A DNA stretch of 64,000 nt from NCBI GenBank assembly GCA_947561395.2, contig OX387187.1, forward strand, positions 5,834,976 to 5,898,975. Direction: 5' to 3'. The notes under the pieces are model-generated. The model was not told the origin of the DNA, made no database searches, and was given only the letters and a program-made list of their open reading frames with translations. Below are positions 49,978-62,921 of this stretch, one piece after another. This DNA comes from Buxus sempervirens. Its lineage: Eukaryota > Streptophyta > Magnoliopsida > Buxales > Buxaceae. Position 1 is the stretch's first letter. Every line of letters begins with the position of its first letter. A program made the translations under genes and the position numbers.

Positions 49978-51276
49978 GTTGAGGGTCTTGTCCTTGATCA
50001 TGGCTCTAGACATCCCGATATGAAGCGACGGGCAGAAAACTGTTACATCTTGACTTGCAATGTATCTTTAGAGTATGAGAAAAGGTAAATATCGATGGAT
50101 TTTTATTTCCTAGAACATGGGTTGCGTTTTGTAGAATAATGCCATTGGTTATAAAGAAAAATGTATATGAATTGTTTAGATTTTGTTTGCTATAATTGCA
50201 CTTTCCGGTTACTAAAGCTTATTTTGTGTAACTAATTTCATTTATCATCTTCTGTTTCAATTATGTATTTGATACTTAATGGTTATTAAAAATTCAATAA
50301 TAAATGATTTGAAATAGAGAAATGTTTTTTATTGGCTTTCCCCAAGAGTCAGTTGGATTTGAGTATGCTTGTATATGAGTTTCCGGGTTTGCTGGTTTCT
50401 TTGGATTCTAGCTTCTTTTTGTATCTACATTATGTGATATTAATACTATACTGACTTTCCGAAAAGAAAAAGCAAAAAGGGTGTGTTCCAGTTAGATATA
50501 TTTTTTACCCCAGGAGAACCTTTAATTTGCAATATTGACAAACATATTTTTAATTTTTTTTTTGGCCTTCTGCAAAGGAAAAAGGATATCTGCAGCACTT
50601 TATTTTCACTCTTCATCTAAGTTCTCTTTTGGCAGTTTGATTTCTAATTTTTAGATTTTTTTTGTATGTTTTAATTATATTTACCGACAAATATTTGCCA
50701 TCATACATCTTTCTTGTAGTTCAAATATAGTGACAGATCCATTCGAATTAGCTCTTCTGCAACCCTGGATGTTAGAAGTTATGAGCTTATGGTCTTTAAC
50801 TGTGCAACTGCTGCTTCTTATTCTTGATTTATCATAATTGTTTTCATCATCAATTTTCTCTTCCTTTTTTGCCCTATTGTGCCATCTTGAAATGTTTCAT
50901 TACATGAATGCATGATTTATATTTAGGTTTTGTTGCAAATTATATACAAACATCAGTATAACTAATGTTTTCCTTCTCAGTGAAATAAATTCAGGCTTTT
51001 TCTACTCCAATGCTGAGCACAGAGAGGCAATGGTTGCTGCTGAAAGGCGCCAGGTTGATGAAAGAGTTAGAAAGATCATTGAGTTAAAGAACAAGGTATG
51101 GGAACCTAATTTCAGTTCTTTGTTTTCATGGTTTTAAAATGCAAACACAGCAATTCAATATAGGGTGCTCAAAAGATTGTCACTTGCAGGTTTGTTCAGG
51201 CAATGATAATAATTTTGTCGTTATAAATCAGAAGGGAATTGATCCTCCATCACTGGACCTTCTTGCAAGAGCTGGG
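49978..51276 (+). pseudogene. CCT6: Captured three exons of chaperonin CCT6 (TCP-1 zeta)
   Basis: CCT6 is a subunit of the cytosolic TRiC/CCT chaperonin that folds actin and tubulin. Exons 49978-50084, 50981-51095 and 51190-51276 join in phase with GT-AG borders. They read [60 protein letters not shown] and VCSGNDNNFVVINQKGIDPP, ending in LDLLARAG. This is about 103 residues of the central (intermediate/apical) part of a protein of about 535; the ATP-binding ends are missing. No stop or frameshift is seen, so the capture is probably young or the exons are still under selection. Start and end of the gene were not found in the flanks. Confidence 0.85.
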
Positions 51277-53214
51277 GTAAATAATGCCTACTCATTTCTT
51301 TTCTTGACCATTGACCTTGTTTCTTTTTTTTTCCTAATGGCCTTTAGTCTTAGTAATTTCTTACCTCCACATTAAACTAGGGTATTAGCTAACGGTTTAT
51401 ATTATTGGGAATGATGGACCAAAATCACATTTATGGAAACTCGAGGAAGCTCTCTTTTCTTTGCTAGCCCTGATAATATGTTATTATGTGGAGTTTGTCC
51501 GACTTTGGTTAGATGAAACTTCATATGCATATTTACTTGGCGAATAGTCATTAGTTAAGTCAATCAGTTATTGAATCAAAGAGCTAAATGTCTGTGTGCC
51601 AATTAACAGGTGTTGTTAAACTGCTCAGTCATTTGATGGTTGGATCTTGTCTAGCTAATAATCGTTTTTCCCAATCAAAAATAGAAAATAGTTTGGCGTA
51701 AAACGGGTTGGGTCTGGAGCTAGGCATGATTGAATTGAGTTTAGACCCTTTCGATGACATGCTGATCGGAGATCTGACAGAAGTTGGGATTCATATTGTA
51801 TCTACTGTGCAGTGTTGAATTGGGTTGGGTGTGGACTCATTTCCAATCAATATTCCCATGAAGAATTCGAATTATTCAAGAAATGCATTATAAACTTATA
51901 TATATTTCTTTAGAAATGTAGACCATGGTTAACAGCCATTAATTATAATTAATATATTGTTCTAAATGATTGAGCACATGATAATGAGGATCCATTAGGA
52001 TCCTGATTATCTTGTATAAAATCAGATACAGTGTAGTTGATCCGAGATAGAAAGTACAGGATGTGAACTGGTTCAAGTCTTGTGTCAAAATCACTCCAGT
52101 GTATGACCTAGAACTAGTAAAAATAATGATGAGCCAGCGTCAGCCCCTCTTAACCACCAAGACGAACTAGCATCATTGCTGAAAAGCACCTGGCACACAT
52201 TCTGAACAAGTACTGTTTAATTGGAAGCAAAAGATCCATTCATTGTAAAAGGAATTCACAATTGAGTAAAAATAGTTAACACTTCCTATTAAAACAAAGG
52301 CGAAAACAAATTCCGACACCATTGAGTCCTGCAAATTAGTGCAAAGATGATCAAACAACACCCCCATGAACTTCGGTAGAAACAAGATCAATTTATGCTG
52401 AGTATGCTACAGAGGACTGTCATCATCTTTAGTTTCTTTGTTTTTTTTTTATTTTAATTATTCCCGTATAGCCTTTAAAGGGAATCATCCTCCAAGGAAC
52501 ATAAGCTTGAGTTGGAGGACTTGGAATCCTACCTGTCAAATGCCAAACACACTTATTGAGGGAAAGACCAATAAATTTCAAATAAAGATGGAAACAGACT
52601 ATGCTTAGGAGGTAATTTTGCAATGTAGAATCAAAACTGCAGATCACACATCGATTTGTCATGGCCCAACCTCTACTAATCTGTCAATAGTAGGTACTCA
52701 GAGGAAATTTTCCTCCTGGTAATTTTGATTTTCCAAATTTTAACACCTTCATCTAAGAACTATCCTAGAGTTCTACGGAAGGATTTAACTTAAAAATGAC
52801 CCTTATCAAATCTCAACAAATCTTCACATCTTTCTGTATCCTGCTTACACTTGAAGACAACCAACTCCAATAAGGAAGGAATAACCATATATCTCTAGTT
52901 CCTCCACATCTAAAACTTGTTTTTAAAGAAAATGGCAAATATGATTCATCTTAGATGGAGCAATGTGCTGATTTCAAAAAGTATCCCTTCCTCACCCATC
53001 AACTTTACGAAATCTGGTTCTATCCTGACTGCCCACTTCAAATTTTATTGCCATAAAAGAACTTAAATTTTGCATTCAGAACACCGCTGCAGACAGAGAC
53101 TCCAAATTCCCCATCTACTTTTTATAACCTAATTTACCAGCAATGGTACTGCAGATATGGCAATGTTCAACTTAGACTAAAAGAAAACTTGTATGGCTTA
53201 GAACATAGGCAACA
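51277..53214. other. No gene recognised
   Basis: The first part is probably CCT6 intron. The remainder is AT-rich with minus-strand frames at 52173-52391 and 52429-52662 that show no domain. Confidence 0.5.
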
Positions 53215-53475
53215 AAGACAAATGTCTAGATAGTATGAGAGTTGCTGAGGTAAGAGTGTTGAGATGTATGTGTTGGAAAATGAAGAAAGATGAGCTCAGT
53301 AATAGAGGCATCTGAGAGTGGGTGTTGTCCAAAGAAGTTATCATATAAAAATAATTCGGTCAAGATGGTCTGTGTATATAAATAAAAAAACCTTCAGAGG
53401 TCATTGTAAGATGTGATGGGGTACTTAATCAAAGATCTAAAAGGATGAGAGGAAGACCAAAAAGGACCTATGTAT
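53215..53475 (+). mobile_element. RTE-type LINE 3' ORF fragment
   Basis: The reading MRVAEVRVLRCMCWKMKKDE (about 53238-53297) corresponds to the EMRMLRWMCG block of plant RTE-like LINEs. It is followed by a degraded FGHV block and by RMRGRPKRTY-like sequence at about 53440-53472. Several interruptions; truncated on both sides. Confidence 0.55.
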
Positions 53476-54317
53476 TGTCGGTCCGAAGGATTTAGTTCCT
53501 CATAATTCGATCATGATATGAGTTATGATTGTTTTAAATGGAAGAACTGGATTCCTGTTACTTCAACTTAAATGCTAATCCCATATCCTGGCCCAACAAA
53601 CATAAATCACCTCTTGAGCAATTTTATATCCATACATTTAATACCACCAAACTTTTTATGTTTGCAGACCCAATCCCATCTCAGAGGGTGGATTTTCCTG
53701 ATTGCCCCTTATCCAACGAAATCTCTTTGATCTTCTCCAACTGTTGAGACATATTTCTGTACAATTTTTGAGATCCTTGACATCGTGAGTTTTTATTATT
53801 GAACCCCAGATAATGTCCAAAATGTTATTTTTAGTGCACTGTGTATTATTTTTCTTGTCTTTCTGGTGACTTGTGGGCTTGCTCTCAAATTAGTTCAGCC
53901 AAGGGCCACAATTTGATCCCAAATCGGGGTGATCAAGTATAGCCTAAAATGTGCATCTAAAGTAGTAGTGTCATTCAGCCGGTTGGAACCAAACTCCCTC
54001 TGTGGACCAGTACCAGCCTAAGCGCGGAAGGGGTTGGAAGGCTGCACATTGGTTTCCATGATTACAGCAGTTCAACAATTTCCTTATAAAGCTAGATATT
54101 CTTTTGTCATGGAATGTGTTTCCTAATATCTGAAATTTTTGGCAGAAAGGTGATATCAACAATTATATGAATATTAAAATATGTTTTTGTTCTGGGATAT
54201 CTAACGCATCAGCAATTAGTTAAAATCAGCAAGATTCTCCTGCCACTAGTAGTTTTCCCATTTTAATTTATTTATTTAATTTTATGTTCTCTACTACTCT
54301 TGGGGCATGCTTAAAGG
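53476..54317. other. No gene recognised
   Basis: An open frame at 53538-53747 (69 codons) has no known domain. The region runs into the duplicated CACTA 3' segment. Confidence 0.45.
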
Positions 54318-54910
54318 CATAGCTGGCATTTTTTAATGTATTTTGGACTATTTATTATTATTAATTTATTTTCTTAGGGATTTTAAAATAAATCTAACTT
54401 GAAATTAATTAATCACTTTTAATTTAGTGTATAGGAAAACTCTTTGAGTAATTGCAAATGTTTGTTATAATTGAAAGTTTCATGTATGTCTTTTATATTG
54501 TTTATTTGTCATATAACATTCATGTTAAACTTATCAATTTTTTTATTTTTATTTTTTGCAGGCAGCAGGATGAATCAACTTGTGCATTATTGGAAGGCGC
54601 ACCAGCAAACGACGACTATAGCTGAAGAGCTATTGAATTTTTTAGTTTAATTACATGTATTTGACACAATTATTAAACATTTTAATGACCATATCTTTTT
54701 AAATTAATTATTAGAGTGTACGTATGTTTTATGGGAATAGAATGTATTAGCACTTTTATTAATTGTTAAGGTTTTATTTATGTTAATTTGATCTTTTTTG
54801 TGGCAGTTGAAAAGATTTGGCTGTAATCATAAGATGTTTTTATACGTGTGTATATATATATAGGTTAAGGACAAACTTATAGGTTAAGAAAATACAGGCA
54901 GGGAATCCAA
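54318..54910 (+). repeat. CACTA 3' region, copy B (at the true right end)
   Basis: This matches 40633-41262, with the exon at 54562-54650 (NQLVHYWKAHQQ, then SEELLNFLV and TAA) and the same downstream sequence. It runs directly into the subterminal hairpin array, so it is the authentic 3' end of the element. The exon has an AG acceptor (TTTTTTGCAG) and could be the last exon of a long TnpA transcript. Confidence 0.85.
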
Positions 54911-54939
54911 ATGTCTAGGACAACCACAGGTAATACCTT

Positions 54940-55581
54940 TTACCGGCGGTTTTACGGTCGCCGGAAAATGGGTAAGTTCTCTTTAACCCTTTTGCCGGCG
55001 GTTCAAAAAACCGCCGGCGAATATCTATACCGGCGGTTTTCTAAGCCGCCGGCGAATGCGCTAAGCAAGTGTAAGTCATATGCCGGCGGCTTTTATAAAC
55101 GCCGGCATATATAGTCCCCGGCGGTTTGTTAAGCCGCCGGGCAAGCTCAATGCGAGCTCAACCCATATGCCGGCGGCCACGTTCACCGCCGGCGTATCAA
55201 ATGGCCGGCGGTTATTACGCCGCCGGTAAATCGGTGTGACGTGTCCTAACGATATGCCGGCGCCCACTATATCCGCCGGCGTATATAATAGCCGGCGGTG
55301 TTAATGGCCGCCGGCAAACGAGTGACGGAATTGGAACCCATTCGCCGGCGGCCGCAATAACCGCCGGGCAAGACTTGAGCCGGCGGTTAGTAGTAGCCGC
55401 CGGCTATTAAGTGATTTGCCGGCGCGGATAATACCCGCCGGGAAAAACCGCCGGCAAAAAGATTTGCCGGCGAGAGGGACCCTCGGCGCCCCTTTAAAGC
55501 GCCGGCAAATGATTTACCGGCGGTTTTTATGATTTACCGGCGGTTTTACAGCCGCCGGTAAAAATAAACAATTTTGTAGTG
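54940..55581 (-). repeat. Right subterminal hairpin array and terminal inverted repeat
   Basis: About fourteen tandem units of roughly 30-45 bp are present, each with a GCCGGCGG-type left arm and a CCGCCGGC-type right arm around an AT-rich loop (for example TGCCGGCGG at 54992 and CCGCCGGCG at 55012). They end at TTTTGTAGTG. Units differ mostly in loop sequence. The array is very rich in CpG. By analogy with En/Spm it is the TnpA binding array; that binding is inferred. Confidence 0.85.
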
Positions 55582-55584
55582 AGC

Positions 55585-56735
55585 ATGCAATTTATTTTAG
55601 GGCAGTGGCCCATTTGTTTAGCATGCCGTATATTGTGATCATGTTATAGAAAGGGCATTGGCCTAGTTATTGACATATTGAATGGAGGGTAGTGGCCCAG
55701 AATCCATGAGAAATGAAAGGGGGCTTGGCCCAAGAATGACTTAGATAAGGCTATGGGCTACCCTTGAGATGTTTATACATGATATTTGATATGAACTTGA
55801 TGAAAGGAAAATTGGCATAATAAACCCTTAAGTTATGGATCCATAAATTTAAATAGGATTGTTTGTATATATGTGCCATGACTAAGTGTGTTGTTATTGT
55901 TCTTATTCTCTATTATTATATCATTCCGGCACCAGCAACATCGGTGGCCGATGCCCATTTGCTACGGGGAATCAGCAATGGATGCCTATACGTTAAGGGG
56001 AATCAACGTATAGATGCCCATGTCAAGGGGAATCGGCGTTGGATGCCTAGCCACCATGTGGAATCGGTGAAGTTAGATGGGGTCATGTGCAGTATATATT
56101 AAACATCCTAGATAACCAAGTGATAATAATTGAATGAATGATTGTTATCAAATGGATTACTTGTACACCTACGCACATGCATGCACTTATTGTATGACAC
56201 TAAGTTGCCGTTGTTTTCGCAATATTTCAACTAACCACATGTCATGGTTTTATCGAATGATATATGCCTAAACTGTGTTTTCACCAAACATGCATGTGTT
56301 GTTTACTAAGACATTCATCTCATAGTTGTTTTACATATTATTTTTCAGATCCGTCGACGTTTGATGTAAAGGACCGGACTCGGGATCGAGGAAAGGATAA
56401 GGCACTTGGGTATAGAGAGGAAGACTACTATAAGCCTTAGAATTTCTTTTTATACATGTTGTAGTTCTTTTTGGATTGTAAACTTTACACTTTGAGATAA
56501 GTGATAGAATCCCATATTTTGTAATATCCAAACCACTATAAGATTTATTTATAGTCCACTACAACACTATTTCTTGTACACTTCTATTACCCACAAGCAT
56601 CAATTGTTTATCACTTCACTTGCCTTAGAAAAAAGTTTTAAATTCTCTGCATTTTATTAGGTTGAAAGACCAACCCGTCACAACCTGGGACAGGGGGATG
56701 CCTTAGAGAGGCATACTTGGTTCTGGGGCGTGACA
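55585..56735 (+). mobile_element. Right part of the LTR split by the CACTA element
   Basis: This is LTR-like sequence ending GGGGCGTGACA (a CA end) at 56735. It contains repeated GGGGAATCGGCG and GATGCCTA-type motifs (about 55940-56060), and GGGCAGTGGCCC-like motifs at 55600-55700 seen in plant Ty3/gypsy LTRs. With 1-1248 it would make one LTR. No primer-binding site follows, so it was a 3' or solo LTR. The family call is by resemblance only. It is a fossil. Confidence 0.5.
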
Positions 56736-56883
56736 TTATATTTGAAAATAATTGTATTATATTTCAAAAAACATATATAACATTATTATATAGTGATTAA
56801 GATGCCAACAAATTAATTATATATTTATTAACAATTATAAATAGTTTATGTGTTTTTAAAGATGACTAATTAGTCTCTACATA

Positions 56884-59175
56884 TGTAACGCTCCGGATCT
56901 GGGTTACGGAAACTAACCCGTAACTCATCACCGAAAGGTTACATTTCCACCCAGAATCACAAAACAGAGTAAAGGAAACATGACTAAACAATTAAATATA
57001 TATATACAGAGTCCACTAAAACCAACTCAAACTAAAATATTAATCTCTAATCTAATCTCACCTGATCACAGCTTTTACCCTCCGATATCGGCTTTTCCAA
57101 GGTCTGAAAACAAAACAAAACAAACGGTCTAAGATACGTATATCCCAGTAAGTAGCCCATGCATGTTCATAAACATTTTAACATTTCTAAAATATGATTC
57201 AGATTAAAATATGCATCAATCGACAATAAAACAAATAAACAGAATAATTCCACGATAATATATCAATAAACACAAAGTAACCAGAATAAATCAACAACCA
57301 TAGCAGGACTCATGACGTAAGATTATCTTTAACCAGGGTAATCACAATGTCCACTATGTTACCTCCCGGCTTAGGTGCGAAACCGAGTATAGATCATCGT
57401 CTTATTGCGGGAGAACCCACCCAGTACAGTGATGGGTTGGCAAGCACTACCCAAACATGGTCCGAGTACACGATAAAATGAGTGAATAGCCGCAGCCAGC
57501 CGAGTACACGATCAGGCCTCACTGAGTACACAGTGGAACACGTGTGCATGGATAGGGAATTACAACTAGCAAAGAATAATCCCTTCCACTACCTAGCCCC
57601 TACATGGATCCATATAGCGCTATGCCTACTAGGTTCTAAAATCGAAACCAACCATGAGAATATAGTTAACACAACTCGTTCTAATCTCAACTAAAACATC
57701 CCGAGTACACGGGGCCTCTCAGAGTACACAGAAATAAAGCATCTACCCAATACATGGGCATCTCAATTTGTCTCTCCAAGTACATGGAGAAAAATTAATC
57801 ACAACCAAAATCCCAACCCTTTTTATTTCAACTATTATTTTCCTAAAATTTTGTTCATGCAACATGCTAGATTTCATCTCAACTATTAGTTTTCTCTTTA
57901 CTATTATTAAATTGTTATTATCTTATTTTTAAATTAAGTTACAAATCCTAAAATCCATTTTTAAACACTTTTTTCTTGAATTTTGGTTTTTCTTTCAAAA
58001 TGTAACTAAAATATAATTATTTATTTGGGGGTTGAACTTATTTATTGAATCTAACTAAAATCTAAACTAAAAAGTAATTATGTAGGTTCTGCGTACTAAT
58101 TTATCAATATGGTATAAGTTTTACACTAAAACTTGATTCATTTTTAAAATAATACATCACTTTTTATTTACTATAGATGTTTTGGACTAAAATTTAAATA
58201 TTTCAGAAAACTTCACCTACTCCGCACGGACAACGAACCAGTCCGTCAGTTCTAAATTTTCCAAACCTTTGCATGCTCAACACCTCATACTAACTCGTTT
58301 TAAAACACTTGCAATCATTTAATATCATATTAAACTAGATTTTAAGCATACCAATTGTAAATTTTGTCAATAATAATTTTTCTCTAAGACACCCATTATT
58401 CATTTATGCAAAGAATTCATGGAGTAAACTACCAATTCAGAACAGCAAATATTGTTCTGAAACAACCGAGACAGAGATAACAAAGTGATATTTCTAATAC
58501 AATATTTCGAAAATATAGAAATCCAAAAGATATACACAGGTGGTCAAAGAACTTCAAGGATCAGAAAATACGAGAAGGGATCCATCCTTAATGGAAAAAT
58601 GCTATAAAAAAAAAAAACTAAGAAGGGAATCAACCATATTCACGGGCGAAATAACAAAATAAAAAAAAAAAAACTACTTACCTCTTCTTCCTTTCTTCCC
58701 CTTCTCTTCTATCCCTTCGCCCCTCTTCCTCTTCCTTCAACGAAGTGAAAATAGAACCCTTCCGGTTCTCCTCAAGGAGGGTTTCATCTATATGTAACCC
58801 GGTTAAACCAAACCGACCAAACCGACCAAACCGATCCAATTAAACCTATTACACTAATTAAAACAAATGTATACCTAAACCAACTAAACCAACCCACTTA
58901 ACCCAACTAACCCACTAACCCCACTTAATAATTGAAATGAACCACCCAAGCAACCAAACCCAAACAATTTAATTGATCAACCCATTAAACCTTTAAATCA
59001 AATATTAACCCATTAAACCTTTAAATCAAATAAATCAAATTCAACAAAATAATAAATTTTTTTTCTCCAATAAAGTAATTCAATTTAAACCCATTACACC
59101 TCATTTAATCCTTTAATCCGCTATTTGACCTTAATTAAATTTCAAAAAAAATTCAGGGAAATTCAAGGTTTTACA
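56884..59175 (-). mobile_element. Solo LTR, Ty3/gypsy-type, 2.29 kb
   Basis: It starts TGTAACGCTCCGG and ends AAGGTTTTACA, with the exact 5-bp duplication ACATA on both sides (56879-56883 and 59176-59180). No internal retroelement genes are present, so it is a solo LTR left by recombination. On the minus strand a TATATAGATGAAACCC stretch and a purine-rich leader (about 58800-58680) and the end GGAGCGTTACA suggest minus orientation. Repeated GAGTACAC motifs lie at 57460-57780. The intact duplication suggests moderate age. Confidence 0.75.
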
Positions 59176-59180
59176 ACATA

Positions 59181-62100
59181 ACAATTATCTCGATCTTGAC
59201 ATAATGATAACATATGGGAACTTTATTAATTTAGGAAACTAATAGGATTTTAGATATATAGGTTTTTATAACTTAATCAAAGGATGTGGATATTAATCTT
59301 CGGGATAAGAAAATCATTAATAAAATCCTATATGGAAACTCATTGTCAAACTCGAATTTGGAGGGCTGGTTTTATATAATAGTATAGATTAGTCTGATGT
59401 CTTTTAGCCTGTTGATTAGGTACTCGAGAAATATTGCATTCTAATAGAACCGACATTCCTAGTCCAAATTAAATGGGACAAAATTTCTACCTCCGAATGA
59501 TGTTAAAGATCAAATGGTCTCGGGGATTTCAGTTTATCCTTTTTCTTTCAAAAATCCAAAACCCATGTTACTTATTATTTTTGATAAAGGGTTGCCTTTC
59601 AGATATCACAGTATCAGATTTTCTTTCTCAAAAGGGTCATAATTTATGTCTCATTTCTATCCCAAAACAAAGGACAAATTAATACATGAACTTTCTCATA
59701 AGATATGATTCCAATGACTTTTTGTGACAAGCACTTACAAGGGTGGATGAACATTCCTTTGGACCACCATGCTCCATATCTATCTATCTCTTGCTGTAGC
59801 CAATCAAAGGTTCCTCAAACTCAGAGCTTACCAAAGTTCAAAAAACAAACCCCTCTGACATTGACAGACAAAAAGAAAGAAGGATCATGAAGTTGTTTCC
59901 ATTCCTCACCTTCAAGATTCAAATTATAAATATTCAAAACCCACCCATACACATGCAAGAGAGTAGGGACAAAACGTGGTTTGTTTATTGTATAGCCATC
60001 ATGTTATGGGGCGAGCGGCAAGGCGCGCCGGGGAGCGGTAATGGACAACCATCGCCACTATCAGCGCCTTTGTTGTCCCACAATAGGTGGATTTAACCAC
60101 CCTCTCTCTCTCTACCTTATTGATTCATATCTCTCTCCCTCCTTCCCTCCCTTTCTCTCTCTGCCTGTTTTGCACCTTTTTGTTCAAAAACAAGATATAA
60201 TAACTCTCTCTCTATCTCTCACATTATATGTTGTTATTCTTTTTCCTCTTACATTACGATAAGGATATAATGCAAGTATCTTTATACAGCTTTTGGTTCA
60301 AAAAAGTTGATGCTAATTTTAAGTTTTTTTTTCTTTTTAGAGTGTCCTTGATATATGGGTTTTTTTAGAGATAAAAACAGAAAGAAGCATTGAAATACTC
60401 AGAATGATATATGAAAGGAAAGATCTTATTTACATAATGATTTGATGTGAATCTTATGTTTAGTTGGTAAAAATGCTCATTTTAATGAAATTTATACCAT
60501 TATATAAAGCCTGTTCTCAAGATTCTCAACTGACATTGTGTCCCCAAGTAGCCCTCTACTTTCATTCAAATCCACTTCAATCTCCTCATTTATTGACACA
60601 CATAGCTTAACTACTTGTACAAATTGAGATTTCTTGCCCCAGAGAGCCTTTCTCCTTTTTCCATATTAATTTTTTTTATCCCAATTAATTTTTTCAGTCC
60701 AAAAACCCCCTCCCCTTTTCCACATTGACTTTCATATCCCAATGTTGGTGGAGAACATTCTATAGACAATTGGGTTTATTTTTCTAGTGTTCGGGTCTAC
60801 TTCCACCGTCATATGTAGGTGGTTTCGTAAAATGTGAGAGAGATTGGTGGGGTAGGTGGGTTGTGGTGGTGTTAGGTTGGGTGGCGCTCTCTCTTGTCCC
60901 ACGACAATAAGAGTAGGCCATATCCCAATGTAGGTTTGGAAAGGGATGTAGTAATGACATATCTAATTTTTGGTACTTTTTATGCAAATTGATTGCTCTT
61001 ACACTCAAACCCTATATTGTCACTCTAATTATCTCAAAGATTTTAACATCATATATATCAGATAATATTCCCTTAGTTAAATTAATTTAGACCTTTTTTT
61101 TAAATTAATTTTGTGTTATTATAGAGCCACTTTCATATGACAAATCTAATTATTAACATGATCTTTTTTATATATGATATGACCAATGACATCATATGTA
61201 TCTTTTTTTTTCATTAACCATAAAGTGATTAGTGATTAATATTGAGGTGTAAGCAAGGATGACAATTGACCCGTCCCGATCAGCCCCTAATGGTTAGAGT
61301 TTGGTAATTCATAAATCGAGTATGGATTGAATTAGTGTAGTCTGACCCAACTCCAAACTCCACCTTAATCCATTAAAATCTATGTTTTTTTTAACATCTA
61401 TCTCATATAAAATACATATTTTATAAATAAATATATTAACTAATTTAAATATTTTATTTCAAAACATTAATATTATAACATTTTATAGCACTATATGGTC
61501 ACTTGACCCAGCCCGTTACCGGCAAATAGGGTTAGGACATATAAACAACACAAATAGAATCTATTAGAAACGATTTGGATACACATAATCTAACTAAAAT
61601 TCTTGTTTTAACATGTTGAAAAAATATTTCATAATATGGATCTCTAAGGAGTTGAGATTTTTCTTGATTTTGATATCCATATGTTAGCGAAGTACACTAC
61701 AAAATGAATGACTATAAATTAAAGTCTTTGTATTGGATGCCTATGGTCATAGGTCAACTTTCAAATTATGAGACATATTGTGTATTTGCTTAGTATTTGA
61801 CTCTATGATTTAGTAATTTGATTTGATTCATTTCTTTAGATAGTAATGTAACATCCCAATCCCTAGCAACGATATAGTCTGCTTTGTCCTATTAGGCCTC
61901 ACGGTTTTGTTTTTAGATTTTACTCTGAAAGGCCTTATTGTTTGAGGGAGTCACAAGCCTATATATATGTATATGGATCTTTATTTTTCTCCTCCTGAGC
62001 AATATGTGATTCTAGGATCTCATAAGCTGAATAACTTTTGCTCGACCGCAAAAAAATGAATAAGCATAATCGAAAATTGAAACATATCCAATGTGCCATG

Positions 62101-62912
62101 TACTCTAAATTAAATGCTCGTAAGCATGTATTTTTAGATGCATAAAACATGGATATGCTTTGATTTAACCAAAAAAATAAATAAATAAATAAATAATCTT
62201 TTGATATCCATTGCATATTCATTGCTACAATTACTCTTTCTCTAGAGCCAAATGTTACTAATTTTAATAGCCTTTGTACCTTAGTGGATATTAATCCTCC
62301 AATCTATGGAAAATTCTCAATCATGGCCTAGATTCCTTCAATCTCTTGTAAGAGCCTACAATCTTAATCACTAAACCATAAATCCATGGTCCATTGGGAA
62401 GCGTGCCATTTCTTTTCATAAAATAACCTTCTAATGTCATTTTGTACATGGGTAAATTTGCTTTTCCATTTTTCACTTCCAAATAAAAAAAAAAGACCCT
62501 TTAACAATTCCTTATTCCCTATATGTCCTAAAATTTTAAACCACATATGTGCAGCCCACTATTTGAATTGATGAGATCTTAGTTTATATATTGGATCCAA
62601 ACGTCTATATTTTTTTTGTCAACAAAAAGGAGCAAACACTATGCAGACACTTGCCCATTGAGCCTTAGTCAAACTCTTGTCTAGATTACCTAATTTGAAA
62701 TATGTTTCTTCCAAAATCTTCTAACCCTTGTACTATAAAAGAGAGAAACTCCTTAACCTCTTACTATAGGTATATAATACATAAAATCACATGCCAACCT
62801 AACGGATCATAGATAATTTTATATCCAGATCCTCTTCTAGGTTTGACTATATGTGTTTATTGTGAAGAAACGTGCCGGAATCATAAAATTTACTGTAGAA
62901 GTCTTAGTTTGT
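59181..62912. other. Intergenic DNA, no gene recognised
   Basis: AT-rich sequence. A CT-rich stretch lies at 60100-60220. Short open frames (59473-59682, 59887-60096, 60784-61008) have no domain. A stretch at about 61850-61960 beginning TGTAACATCCCAATCCC looks like the start of a plant LTR but has no visible partner. Confidence 0.5.
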
Positions 62913-62921
62913 AACTAGTAA

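Noticed and set aside
54940-55560. CRISPR-like array of regular repeats
   Set aside because: Units are palindromic with short variable loops, in a plant transposon end; they are subterminal repeats.
54940-55560. Gene promoter CpG island
   Set aside because: The GC richness comes from the repeated hairpin arms and ends exactly at the transposon terminus.
60784-61008. 74-codon minus-strand frame as a gene
   Set aside because: No domain, no splice context and no conserved motif seen.
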